From: Arachnopeziza araneosa
Taxonomy: Eukaryota > Ascomycota > Leotiomycetes > Helotiales > Arachnopezizaceae
Length of the DNA: 64,000 nucleotides
Direction of reading: 5' to 3'
Assembly (NCBI GenBank): GCA_003988855.1
Contig: QYAI01000016.1
Span: 189,648 to 253,647, forward strand
In this document: positions 1-11,156 of the stretch, one piece after another
Numbering within the stretch: position 1 is the first letter of the stretch
How the letters are laid out: the number at the start of each line of letters is the position of its first letter
Program-made: the position numbers and the translations under genes
The notes under the pieces: generated by a model
What the model was told of the DNA's origin: nothing
What the model saw: the letters and a program-made list of their open reading frames with translations, nothing else
Databases searched by the model: none

Positions 1-1847
1 TGCTGGTAGTACCGGAATGAAGATACTTTGCCATTTTAGTGGATAAAGCAGACTTGCCAGTGCCTTGCAAGCAAGATGTAACATGGCAGTATGCGAGGAG
101 AGAAATATGATTCGTGATTCTGTCAACGCAAATTCGAGGAGAGAAACGATGTTCTGGATGCTAAGAGCTCTGAACAGAGCGAAGAGGTCCGTACTCCGTG
201 ATTCGGGCAACTCGTTTGCTGCTTCTTTCCTGGCAAACAACCTTAGCTCTCTAACAGCAAGCTCGACTTGAGTCTTCGAAGAAATAGGGCTCAATGCTTC
301 CGTGCATAGGTTCACCACGTATCTCTCTAAGGGCTGCCATCGTCCTACTTTAGGTGAACTGGGAGGGACTCTCAAGACTCCACCATCAGTCATGGGAACG
401 ACAACTGCTCTTAACCACTCCTTCCAGAAACTTGTCATGCCTCCATCTCGTCCAAGTATGCCATAAGCTCTTGGTGCCCATAGTCCAGTCTCTCCGTCAG
501 TCAGTCCGTCGATCTTTGCAGCTGCACCATGTCGTACAGGCCGTAACATATCTGCCATCAGACCAATCTTCTCTTCGACTGCACTAATTTGTTCCTCCAA
601 AGCATCTCTAGCCGAAGATCCGGAAACAACGTTTGGGAGCTGTGCCAATAGCTGTGACAAGTTTGCTCGTTCCGAGGCCAATCTTTCTCCCAAACTGGCG
701 GCAAGTTCTCTCTCTTCGTTTGTCATGTGACCCTGTCTCCATTCCTCACATCTCTTCTCTAACATCGTAGCAGCCTCTTGACCTAGGGGTTGCCACACGG
801 TAACTACGATCCCGTAGATCTTTGAGCTGTCCTCGGTAGTCATAGCGAATCCATGCCAAGTCGATCTCGGACGCTCATCTGCTGAAACAATGTTGATATC
901 GTTGGGAAAGGCAAACATTGGCACATAATCTGGAAATCGACCCCTCCTTAGGGCTTCATCTGTGGCAGCCTTTGGAGGATATCTATCGAGTAGAACGGGA
1001 TTCAGGCGACGTTTTAACGGATGCATATCGGGGTCTTCTTGCAATGGTTCCGGTGGGGGAATCACAGAGTTGTAGTTGCTGAGCCGCCTTGAGGTTCGAA
1101 TGGATACTAAAATGTGTTAAAAAGACCTCCTCAAAACATCATGTCTATAGCGAAAGGACTAACAGCAGAGACTGATCATTTCTCTACTGTCTTACGAGAG
1201 AGAAAGTTCCACTTACTAGCTCTCTGGGCTATGCTTGGCTGCCTTTTCATGCTATTCATATCCCGAAAACTAATCTTCCGCCTAATGCTCCCACCTACAC
1301 TTCTCAAGGGACTCCTTCTACCTGGTGTCCCGTCATTCTCCTCGTTCTTCAATTGCTCTGTTCGGGAATTGTAATTCGTCATTGGCGGAGGTCTCACAAC
1401 CTGCGCCCCAGCACTGAAGCTTAGATCATCCAGGAACGACTCTCGCTCGTTTGCAAACTTCATCAAGGCCCTGTTGAAATCAAAATCTCCCAACAGTCCT
1501 GTACTTGGATTTGGACTTGGATTTTGATTTGACAATCCATTCGAGGCCTTTATCGTCATCGAGGAGCGGTTACTGCGAGTAACGTCTAGCTCATCGAGCG
1601 TCTGTATGGAGTTTCTCTTGCCATTTCCAAGCATGTTCATGGAGTTATTGCGAGAATGGCGAGCAGCATGTTTCTTGGGTGGAGACGAGGTCTCTCCTTC
1701 AAAGCCTTCCTCGATCGTTGTCTCAAAGCTGGGAGAAGGTGGCCCAGCAATGCTGGTCTTCGAAACTGGCAATTGGTCTATGATGGAGTGAGAGTCGATG
1801 CCCGCGATCCAGAAATAATCTGCGAGGGGAGCGGAGGAACTATCCAT
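1..1847 (-). CDS. DENN-domain protein, probable Rab GEF (3' end beyond window)
   Basis: Two exons on the minus strand: 1847-1217 and 1106-1 (running out of the window), joined across a 110-nt GTAAGT..TTTTAG intron. The first about 200 residues are Ser/Arg-rich and look disordered. Exon 2 carries a uDENN block with YVPMFAFPNDINIV and STWHGFAMT, then a predicted charged helix near GEERELAASLGERLASE-type sequence, and the start of the core DENN domain (NIVSLLEFALTESRIIFLSS, then AMLHLACKALASLLYPLKW). DENN proteins are known as GDP/GTP exchange factors for Rab GTPases in vesicle traffic; the specific Rab cannot be read here. The ATG at 1847 is the first in frame. The dDENN part and any C-terminal domain lie outside. 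Domain assignment is firm; orthology to a named gene is not claimed. Confidence 0.85.
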
Positions 1848-3677
1848 TGCATCGATAGAGGTTCGGCGGATCGCCGTAAGTAAGATTTGGTAGGTTCAGT
1901 GGGACATCGAACAGATGGAGGTGCTTCACCGTCGATCGAGGTGGGGTTGAGGTCGTTTTGACTCGCGCTGTTTGGGAGGTTTTGGCGGTAGCGACAGCAA
2001 GGAGCGAAACTGCTTGTTCGTCGAGGCCGATGATATTCGGGCCGCGTCAGGCTAGAAACACGTTGTCGAAGCTCGTTGAAGGGGCGTTGTGGGGGTGGTC
2101 TTGTTCTGAAAAGGTTGTCAAATGGATCTCTGTCCGTCGGTGCCAGGACAAGTCAAACCCAGCTGTTCTCGAGGCAATTGGCTGGAGACTCTTGAGCAGG
2201 GCAACCAGTGGACAAGAAGCAGACGCTGGATGACGGACTCGCAGCGGTCGAAAAGGCTGGTGCTGGGCAGGCTGGAGTTGAGCAAGTCGCTCACTGCTAG
2301 CAACGAATAATTTTGGCTTATCGCTGGAGCTCGCAGGTAGGTACTGTACGGTAGGTTGCCGGCCGATCTTTTGCCCCTTTCACCGCCCCGCTGCTTTCTA
2401 GGCCGTCGAAGGAAAGCAAACAAGCGGCAGTGTGAAGAATACTGACTGTACTGTCGCTGAAGGGCGTCTGGCGAACAAGCAATTATGAGGGGAATCCCTC
2501 CCCACGACCTCTCTTAAGTGCAGTCTGGGCAGACAGAGCGCCAAAGTCCTTCTTTCCCATCTGGCAGCACATCGGACATTATTATGAGATTTGATAGTTT
2601 CACCACTGCTGCGCCTTTCCCGTTGCTTCTAGATCTCGACCTTAAAAGCAATTATAAAATTATATTTTGGGATTTGAGCCGCGAGCTACACTATGGGCCA
2701 CCCTGCCGCCCAAGACGAGTTTTCGTGTGCGGTCTGGAGAGGCCCCTGTCCCTGATGCAATCTATTCCATCTATCTGGTGCATTTCCACTCGCAACAAGA
2801 AGAAGCGGCTGCTGATATCGGATCTTTAGCCTGTGCGTACACATCGGACGATGCTGGTGACGAATTCGAGGGACCATTCAGGGGCCTCAGCGATCCGAAA
2901 AGAGATGGAGCATGTTTCACCGACCCTCTGCGGGTGTAGGTACCCTCTGGCGCCCTAATACATCCCGGTTTCTGGGTCTTCTCTTGCCAAATCGAGGAGG
3001 GGAGGACGCTGTCTGTCCCTGGTGCACCGCAGGCTGGCCTCGTTGTCCTGTGAGCCTCGTACTCACGCCGTGAAGAATGTTTGCTTCCACCCTCGTATCC
3101 TTCCCTTTTAGGAGACTCTCGACTTGTCACGTTTGCAGAGGTTAGAATGAATCAGGGACTGCGCGGCTTGAAGATGATGAGAGATTGCCCCTGAACGGAT
3201 CATCTGCATAGGAGATCAACAAGCATTCTGCACGCCACGACAGGCCATCTTTTCCAGGGCTAAATTTCGTTTACTTCCCTTTCCTGTACCAGTCTCTTCG
3301 GCCTTCGGACCAGCTCTAAATTCAACCTGATGTGCGGAGTGTGTTCCGTGAACTTAGTCTAGTCTTTTCCCTGCAACAGCCGTAATTTCGAAGCTGGTAG
3401 TTGAGGAAAGAGAAATTCAGTCACATTCCAAACTCATCATCATCCGATACAGAGATCAAGGCTACTACATCATGAATGGCGAAAGCCGGCAGGTTCTCGA
3501 CTGGGTTTCTATACTGAATACTAACTCGGCTCGTACACGTCGTAGAGCCCAAATAATAACGCCAAGGCGACGAGGTATTATGCTACATTTTGCCTCCCAA
3601 ACTCCAATGGCCATGCTTCATAAACCCAATATCATAACCAGTTTCGCTGCAATGAGGATCAGTACCGTAGCTCAGAC
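1848..3677. other. Intergenic region between DENN gene 5' end and MTR4 3' end
   Basis: About 1.8 kb of mixed composition. Only short open frames occur (up to 119 codons), none with a recognisable motif or a convincing exon chain. It should hold the promoter and 5' leader of the DENN gene and the MTR4 terminator. I see no other gene. Confidence 0.5.
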
Positions 3678-6600
3678 TTACAGATATAAACTCTGAGCTG
3701 CAACAAGATCTCTCCTAATCTTGAAGAGAGACTCCTCGAATTTTGCAGAAAGCTCATCAGAACCCATGACTTTACCGGCCTGTGCCATTTGTCGAAGTAG
3801 TTCTTCTAAGCGGCGGAAGAGGCGAATCAGGGAGCCTTCATAGACATCGGTCATTTTGCTGCATCTGCTGTTAGCATAGCACTGAACAGAACATAAGATA
3901 AAGCATACCAGATTTCAGCGAACGATTTCCCGCCAGCCCAAGCAAGCACAATCTCCATGAGTTCCCATTTGAAACCATTCACGTATTCCTTTTCATTTAG
4001 AGTGAGCTTACTCTCCTGGCTGACTTTTGCAATAATCTTGGCTTGTGCCTGAATCACCCCAAAGTGCTGTAGCAACTCGCCTTTCAATGGCTCCACGCCT
4101 TGGCTCTTCTCTTCAAAAATGAAACAAGACAGACAAGCAGCACATACTTCGGGGCTGAGCTCGTTAAAGAATCGGTTGAAGAGAAGTTCGGATAGAATTA
4201 ATTCATGGCCGTCACCCGTGGATGAAATCTCGCAAGCCACTCGTCCTTTTAATTCCACAACTTCTTGATCGTTGATAAAGCCTAGCCGACGCAGTACACG
4301 CTTTCGTGATTTCAGCTCATCGAGTTGCGTGATACTCAAAGCTGCAGTGATTGCTTTCTTTTTCTCTTTGATAGTCTTCGCCATCTCGAGCTTAGTAGCA
4401 TACAGATTATACAGATCTGGGAGCCTTGGTGACCCATGAAGAGGATTTGCAAGAAGGTGGGCTTCAAGAACCTCAATCTTTCTAAGTAGTCTCTTGAAGG
4501 AATCGTCCGTGATTCCCATATTCTCAACAGGATCAAGAACCGCAATCCCATCGGGGAATCGCCGTTTCACTTCCTCGAGAGATTTTCGAACGCTGTTACG
4601 CTGAGAAACAGGATTGAGGTCAGCTGGCAGGAAAATACGCACATGGCCGATCGCCTCGATGCAAGAAAGCAGGACTGGCACGACCTCCATCTTTCCTTTC
4701 TCATCCTCAGCAGGAGGATAGATACCTGGTGGCATGTTCATTTGGCTTTGCATACCCACAGTCGAGCCATCAGATACTATAAGCAAAACATCCAGGACGT
4801 ACGATTCTTGCGGAATATAGTCCTCAGCAGTCTGACCCTTAGGCGGTTTGCGCGGCGTAAACTTGACCACGGCACCCCACCCAAAATCCTTTTCCTGATA
4901 TTTGATATGTACTAGTCTTCCTGGTTGCATATACTGCAGACAATAATTAGGATGATTGATAACATCTCGCATATCCTTAGTATATTGGCTTAATTGTTCT
5001 CGTAATTCAAAGTACTCTTTGACAGTTCGTTCATCATCAATTTGGACATTATCCCGTTCAGTCTGTATCTCTTGTAGTTCTTTCTCAAGACCTGAGACGC
5101 CCGAACTGTTCTGGAATTGGTAGAAACAGTGCTCAAGCAAGAATTCGGGAGATATGCCCTCGACTCTCAAAAGGTTCAATATCATATTATATCCCAGATA
5201 GAAAGCAGAATTCAAATTGTCTTGCGATCCTCGAACGATCTCCTTTGCTTGTGCTGGCTCCATCTGTGAGTTTATCATCATGATGACAATACCCCGAGCG
5301 TCAAGACCTCTTCTTCCAGCTCGTCCAGACATTTGTACAAATTCCGAAGGGGTCAAGTAGCGTGTCTTCGTTCCGTCAAATTTTTCAACACTAGTAAAAA
5401 CAACTGTCTTTGCTGGCATGTTAAGACCGATAGAGAACGTCTCAGTAGCAAAAAGCACTTTGATCAAATTTTCTTGAAATAGAATCTCGATCGTTTCCTT
5501 CAATATTGGAAGTAGACCCGAATGATGAACACCAATTCCTCGACGTAATAAAGGTAGAATATGTTGGATTTGAGGCAGCGTCTTATCCTCATCCGAAAGG
5601 GATTCGATGGCACTTTCAAAGACTTTCGTTACCATGGCTTTCTCCGACTCATCATTGAAAGCCATGCTGCTCATCTTCAGAGCGTAAGCTTCACACTCCC
5701 TTTTGCTAAAGCTGAAAACGATGACTGGATTATAGTGCTTCAACATGATCATCTTCACGATTTTGTAGATGTCATTGTTGTCTTGATCCTTGCTACCGCC
5801 CTTATTTGTTGTTTTGTTCTTTCCTCTCCCCTTCTGCTTGGCGTCGATATCCGCTGGATCCGCACCCTTACTAGCCTCGATACTGGACATGGCCTTCTGG
5901 AAATTATCTTCACGGAAGTTGCCCTTCTCGTCAACAATCAAGTGAATACCATCTGCGCCAGCGGGGAAAAAGTAGTGTTGGAGCGGGGTTGGTCGGAAGT
6001 CGGTGTAAACAATGTGACATGGCTGATTGTGGATTTTGGTAATCCACTCCGCAAACTGCATAGCATTTGGGATCGTAGCAGATAAGAAGACATACCGAAC
6101 CTTGTCCGGTAGTAGGATGATCGTCTCTTCCCATACCACACCTCTTACCTTGTCTCGCATGTAATGAATCTCGTCAAATATCACCCATTGGACCTCTCGC
6201 ATGATCTCCGAGCCTCGGTACAACATAGACCTCAGAATCTCGGTCGTCATGACCAAGCAAGTAGCGGTAGGGTTAATAGTAACATCTCCGGTCATAAGTC
6301 CAACATCTCCAAATTCAGCGGCGAACTCTCGGTATTTCTGATTCGACAGCGCTTTGATAGGACTGGTATAGATAACTCTCTGGTTATTCTTCAGACTCTG
6401 TGCAATAGCGTACTCTGCAACTACAGTCTTTCCCGCACTGGTATGTGCTGCGACCAAGATGCTTTCACCCCGCTCTATTGAAGCAATTGAGACCTTCTGA
6501 AAAGGATCTAGCTCGAAAGGCCAACGCCGTGCAGGATTCTCAGGCGATTTGTGTTGTGAGATCGGGACATAATCATAATCCGGCGGCAAAGAAACTTGAT

Positions 6601-6973
6601 GCTGAATGTTGTGCTGAAGAACCAATGCTCCATCTCCTTGGCTTTGGAGACCGGCAGAAGCTGCAACTTCCCTTGATTGTGCGGTTTCGAAGGTATCAGT
6701 TACCACAGGCTCAGCTTCGTCTTCCATGCGGCGTCGTTTAATGTCCTTCACCACCAAGTTGTTGGACTCTGCCTCCAAGTCTTTTTGCGCCGTGTCATCT
6801 GCATCTTCCATTTGCGCATCACCATCTTGATCTGCTAACTCGCCCTTGACCTCTCCATTTGCCTTTCGCTTTTGACTTTTGCTCTTCTTTTCTTTTCTGG
6901 GTCGTGAATATTTTTCGGAGACTGGATCTTGGCTTGCACCAGTATCGTTGAAGACATCAAATAACTCGTCCAT
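3678..6973 (-). CDS. mtr4: ATP-dependent RNA helicase MTR4/DOB1 (exosome/TRAMP)
   Basis: Exons 6973-3909 and 3858-3678, joined by a 50-nt intron; 1081 residues, close to yeast Mtr4 (1073). Start chosen at MDELFDVF, matching the family N-terminus; the frame stays open 59 codons upstream but has no ATG before 6973. After an acidic/Lys-rich N-terminus come helicase motif I AHTSAGKT (about residues 176-183), motif II DEIHY (267-271), motif III VFLSATIPNA, motif VI QMSGRAGRRG, the arch and a helical C-terminus ending in the typical SLYL. Mtr4 unwinds nuclear RNAs to feed the exosome within TRAMP and related complexes, including 5.8S rRNA maturation. The final exon restores FAEICKMTDVYEGSLIR, a strongly conserved block, which confirms the splice. 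The DEIH variant (usually DEVH/DEIH) is normal. Confidence 0.97.
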
Positions 6974-7233
6974 CTTAACGGGAAATCCTAAGGATCTGCA
7001 AATGGAAGTTAGCTGATCCTCAAAGAGAGGTGCGGAGCCTTCATATTTTTCTTGAAAGTCAACAGAGGGCGGAACTTTGTAATGCCGACTTTTTAGCGTC
7101 ATCCGAGCTTCAATCCTCAGACGACATTCATCAAACCACTTCAGAATCAATCATCTTAGTCAAGAACACATCCAAGGTACTTTAGCTCTCTATATTTGTC
7201 AATTAGCCTACATTGGAGCTAACATAACTCCAG
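6974..7233. promoter_or_regulatory. Divergent promoter MTR4 / COX8
   Basis: 260 bp separate the start codons of mtr4 (-) and the cox8-like gene (+), so both promoters and 5' leaders must lie here unless transcripts start inside the neighbouring gene. The mtr4 leader could contain an intron, since TTTGCAG-like acceptor sequence precedes the ATG. Inferred from gene positions only. Confidence 0.5.
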
Positions 7234-7569
7234 ATGTTGTCCAGAGCCACCATCCGCGCGTCGAACTCGATCATTGCCCGCAGAGGCTTTTCAACCACCA
7301 GGGCTCAGATGTCGTCGCCGTAGGCTTCTCAAATCTACAAATGTGTTCTAAGGAGAGCTAACAACTGGAAGCTACCATTATCCCGAAGGGCCAAGAAACA
7401 ACATTCCATTCAACCCTCTGACGAAGTGGTTTGCGTTCAGATACTGGGGCTTTATGCTTACCGGATTCAGTGGGTTTTTCGAGAATTTTAGAAAGGAGCA
7501 GATAGGCTAACGAACGCTGCAGGTCTTCCTTTCGGCGTTGCAGTCTGGCAAACATACAAGAACCAATAG
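7234..7569 (+). CDS. cox8: Cytochrome c oxidase subunit VIIc/COX8-type protein
   Basis: A small gene of three exons, 7234-7319, 7372-7469 and 7523-7569, giving 76 residues. It is easily missed because no single exon exceeds 33 codons. The N-terminus MLSRATIRASNSIIARRGFS is a typical mitochondrial presequence (Arg/Ser-rich, no acidic residue). The mature part has YHYPEGPRNNIPF, the signature of the COX7C/Cox8 family, then one membrane span around FRYWGFMLTGFSLPFGVAVW and a short tail WQTYKNQ. The protein would be a single-span accessory subunit of complex IV in the inner membrane. Intron 1 ends in AAG (ACTGGAAG), which is the only choice that gives SSPYHYPEGP. Intron 2 ends in CTGCAG and joins GFS to LPFGVAV. 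It starts 260 bp from mtr4 in opposite orientation. Family call is strong; exact symbol follows fungal usage. Confidence 0.88.
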
Positions 7570-7834
7570 AAAGGGAGAAAGGAATTTCATACACTTTGTT
7601 GTTGAGTTGTAGTATAGGCATAGAGGACAGAAGCTTAAGGGGCAAGGATTGTCTACAAATACAAGCATTGATCACTAAAATTTCAAGCCCTTTTTTTTTC
7701 CCCAATTGCTCTTGGGCCCAGGAGCACGGAACCGCGAAAAGAACATTTGGGCGCCTGGCAAATTACAACCATGAAAACATTGCAAGATAGCAGCTTTTGA
7801 CTGCTGTATTTCCTTAAGAAAACCGTATGCGATA

Positions 7835-8729
7835 TCAGAACTTTACCCTGGTATCAAAAATATGTCTATCCATCACCTGCAGCTCGAAACAGCCCTCGAA
7901 ATCATTTTTAATGGCAACCAGCTCATCTATTCCTTTCTTCATCTGAACTGGATCCGTCCCATTTGAAACTCCGGCACTAGCTGTTAAGATCCACTTATTC
8001 TCTGAATCGAAAGGAATAAGTGCATGTAAAGGCGGCAATTGCTTTCTCACCAATGGTAGAGTCTCATTATCCCTCGGCGGAAGCTGTAAATAGCGGTTCA
8101 ACTCAAACGTTGTGTTATTATGTATAAACCGACGGCAGTCCTGAATGAATTCCCCTGTAAATCTTATAAAATTAACTCTCGTTACTCGTATTCACATTGC
8201 AGACATACCGGTGGCTTTGGCTGGACAGAATCTTGTACAAATTGCCTTCATTCTCGATATTAACAATCAAACGGCTGTTAACCAGTCTGCCAGCGCCAGG
8301 CTCAGGAAGGTCATTCCATCTGAGAGTTCCGGCGATTTGATCACAATCAATCTCACTACAGCAATATCTCTTAGCTTTCCGAGGGCATAATTTTACCGCG
8401 TCGAGGTCAACTCACAGTCCTTCCTCATCTGTACCATCTGGACCCTTCTTTCCGAGCTGCTCGGGGGTAATGTCGTACAGTAACGCAATAACGTATGATT
8501 GTCGACTGATCTGCTCGCTGAGGTTGAGCCAAGGTCCTCTCTTCGGCTGCGGGATAGCTTCCAAAAATTTCTTATCAAGACCTTTAGGAGTTCGTGTCTT
8601 TGGACCCTCGAATATGAGGCGACGCCGTAATATGGTAACGGGCTGCATTCCACAGTAGCCTTGAAGAATACGGAGCGCTTTTTGGAAATCTTCATCGGCT
8701 ACTTGAGCCGTCATGAAGATTTCATGCAT
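7835..8729 (-). CDS. med18: Mediator complex subunit 18 (Srb5)
   Basis: Three exons, 8729-8416, 8355-8209 and 8162-7835, give 262 residues. The N-terminus MHEIFMTAQVADEDFQKALR and the following LQGYCGM are typical of fungal Med18, as are LRWNDLPEPG in exon 2 and GEFIQDCRRFIHNNTTFEL in exon 3. Med18 sits in the Mediator head with Med20 and Med8 and contacts RNA polymerase II. Intron 1 is GTGAGT..GCTGTAG; a few nearby acceptors would also keep the frame, so a few residues at the junction are uncertain. Intron 2 ends in AAG (TTATAAG); the CAG a few bases downstream breaks the frame. The C-terminus DTRVKF ends with TGA at 7835. Confidence 0.88.
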
Positions 8730-10052
8730 GATAATTGAGTGATAAAGGATTTGCTAGAAGCGCCAGGGATATGTCCGAAGATTGAATTACTCAATGCGAA
8801 AAGTTTTTGGTTTCGCGGAGGAGATCTGGAAAACGAATAGACAGAGAAAGCGCTAGATTTCAGTCGATGAAATGATGAAGTACGAGTAGGCGAGAGCCAC
8901 AAGATTTCAACGGACGAACTTCTCACATTTTAGATTGTCAAGGCTCTCTAGGACGTAACATAGTGCCCAATTTACATCTTCAAGACCACGGCATCAATGT
9001 TATAACGGAGAAGTAAGTATACTCTACTTACCTGAGAGCAAGAGAGCTCCAGCTTACAGACCAGCCAGTCCAGAAGCCCGTCAAGTCCTGCATGGACTCG
9101 CTCGCTTGCTGAGCCTCTCCTTCTAGTTAACCCCGCGTCAAACCACCCACCTACCTCTAAGCATCGACTCTCTAAGCTCTAAATTCAATTGTATTATACG
9201 ATGACTTGGCTACTGCCTTAGAAGGATGAGCGACCACTGAGTATCAGTCAAGATTAAAGCCGATTACCGAACTTGGGTAAGTGCCAGTGTAAGCTCACGA
9301 GAGCCAAGTTAGGCCCCAGCCACGCGAAAATTATAGACAAAGCTCATAGGAGCTTTTCTCGAGATAGTGCTTGGGATTCATGCTCGTAACAAATATGTAA
9401 CAACGCGGAAATGGTGTCGAGTCGTGCTTCTGCACTTTGGTGGTCCAGTGTTGATTACCTGCGGAGAAGAAAACTCTTTCCTCAGAGATGATTGTCAATA
9501 AAGTGCCTAGCGATGAAGGGCAGGCTGACTCTTTTCCATGTTGACGCCATGAGTGCAAATACGGCCAGAAGGGTCGTCGCACAAATGGAAAAGTCTGTCA
9601 CGATATCGGATTCTTCGAAACATCCAATCGAGTCTGCATATCTCCGCCTCGAAGCCGGAAGGGGCCGCTATCAGCAAATTCTTGCCTGCAACCACACCAT
9701 TTCTGATTCCACCTCGCGAATTCCTGGCCTGACTCCCGTTGCAAGCGGCCTATGAGAAGGGCAATCGGCACTCTGGTCACAGAGTCGCTGCAGGTGCGGC
9801 AAACGTGGCAGCAGCAGAGTTTTGAATCCTCCATCTTCACAAGCCTCTGCAAGCTCCCCACGCACCCTGCGACTTCGCTCGCCCGAGACCCGGTTGGGAA
9901 ATCGGTCGAAAGTTTAAAAGCTTCCTACGACCTCGAAAAGATAACTCTCCAGGACAACCACAACAGGACAACTTGCAGGCTTCCCCACGTCGACAACATT
10001 TCGGAAATTGCTTCAGCGATCCACTTGATTGTCTATTGATTTCTTCTGCAAA
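8730..10052. promoter_or_regulatory. Divergent intergenic region MED18 / KGD4
   Basis: 1.3 kb between two divergently transcribed start codons. Open frames here are short and on both strands, without recognisable protein motifs. No RNA gene seen. It presumably carries both promoters. Confidence 0.4.
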
Positions 10053-10517
10053 ATGTTTTCCGCAACAAAAGCCCTCCGCCAAGCCTCGGCCGCTGCACAT
10101 GCTGAGAGAACCCCAATGATCAAGTTCTTGGGAAAGCGATCAATTCCAAGTAAGCTTTAACGTGCTTAAACTTCATCTCCTCAAGACTAACAGTTCGCAG
10201 GCTCTGTTGATCACACTCCGCGAGCTCACCCAGCCTCTCCTTCCCACGAGCTTCCAGCCGGTTTTACCTCCCCAAAGTCAACAGCAACCTCTTTTTCCTC
10301 CTACAGACAACAGGCACAACAGCATGGTCCCCTTGGTCGCGCCAGAGTCAATGATGGCTCCATTGGCGCCACATCTGGATCATCTCTGGGACCGGTTGCA
10401 CCAGCAAAGGGCGAGTTTTTCGACCGCAGCGAACTTCCCGCTCGATTCCGTCGAGCTCCCATTGATCTCTCCGAGATTGACGCGATTGAGACTGGTGGAG
10501 CTACACTCGTCTGTTGA
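10053..10517 (+). CDS. kgd4: KGD4/YMR31 (MRPS36-type) subunit of 2-oxoglutarate dehydrogenase
   Basis: Exons 10053-10149 and 10201-10517, GTAAGC..TTCGCAG intron of 51 nt, 137 residues. Exon 1 encodes MFSATKALRQASAAAH (mitochondrial presequence) and MIKFLGKRSIP; exon 2 begins SVDHTPRAHPASPSHELPAG, the family hallmark, and ends SELPARFRRAPIDLSEIDAI near the C-terminus. In yeast and animals this small protein, once listed as a mitoribosomal protein (MRPS36), tethers the E3 component to the E1-E2 core of the 2-oxoglutarate dehydrogenase complex in the matrix. The middle is Gly/Ser/Gln-rich linker. Initial ATG follows a short leader; no upstream in-frame ATG. Confidence 0.9.
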
Positions 10518-11156
10518 TTTTACGTACTGAGTTAAATGGAAATCTGTATGATATTAGCTGGAAAAAGCAACCATATACCCACGACATCGAGGAAGAGGAT
10601 GATATCCATATGAGAGGCAGCGAAGTCTGTGATGAGAGTGAACATGACTGGCAAAGCGAACCAGTTTGCTAAGCTCTTATACTCGAATATGCTTATGCTA
10701 GGAGGAATGATGGAAGATTCGGATTTAGGATGGCGTTTTGCGGGCATTTCGAGCGCCGGGTCATATTCCTTCTGGCTAAACAAGCTCACTCTACTTGCAC
10801 ACTAGAAGTGTATTTTGGGAATAGTGCAATTGAACTTCAACAACTGCTCCAATATTGTGTCTATTCATCACGTGACAAATAAATCTAGCGCTTTCCTATA
10901 TTACCTATTTGTATTGAAAAAGGCGACTTTGAAGTTGTTCAGAGTGTGTAAACTCTGCTAAAGCTACAGAGTCAGTACAGCCTACGTTGTTGACTTTTAT
11001 CAATACCCTAAGTTTCATCCGAACACTTCGCCTCAACCTTCTTACACCAAATGTATCCACTCACCACTCGAAAGTCATAGACTACGATAAACCTCGAGAT
11101 TACACGCTCGCAACTCAATTGCGAAATACGTGAATGCTCTTATACAAGTACTTAAG
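10518..11156. other. Intergenic region KGD4 - RUS gene
   Basis: About 640 bp between two plus-strand genes. On the minus strand 10789-10532 there is an 85-codon open frame with two hydrophobic stretches but no ATG at its start and no family I recognise; I do not call it a gene. The CACGTGAC at about 10869 is an E-box-like sequence. Confidence 0.4.

Noticed and set aside
6974..7150. Upstream extension of MTR4 by 59 codons
   Set aside because: The frame is open but has no ATG, and MDELFDVF at 6973 matches the family N-terminus.
7358..7705. Minus-strand 115-codon open frame
   Set aside because: It is the antisense of the COX8-type gene, whose plus-strand exons give a recognised family.
10532..10789. 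Minus-strand 85-codon hydrophobic open frame
   Set aside because: No ATG at its start, no exon partners, no family recognised.
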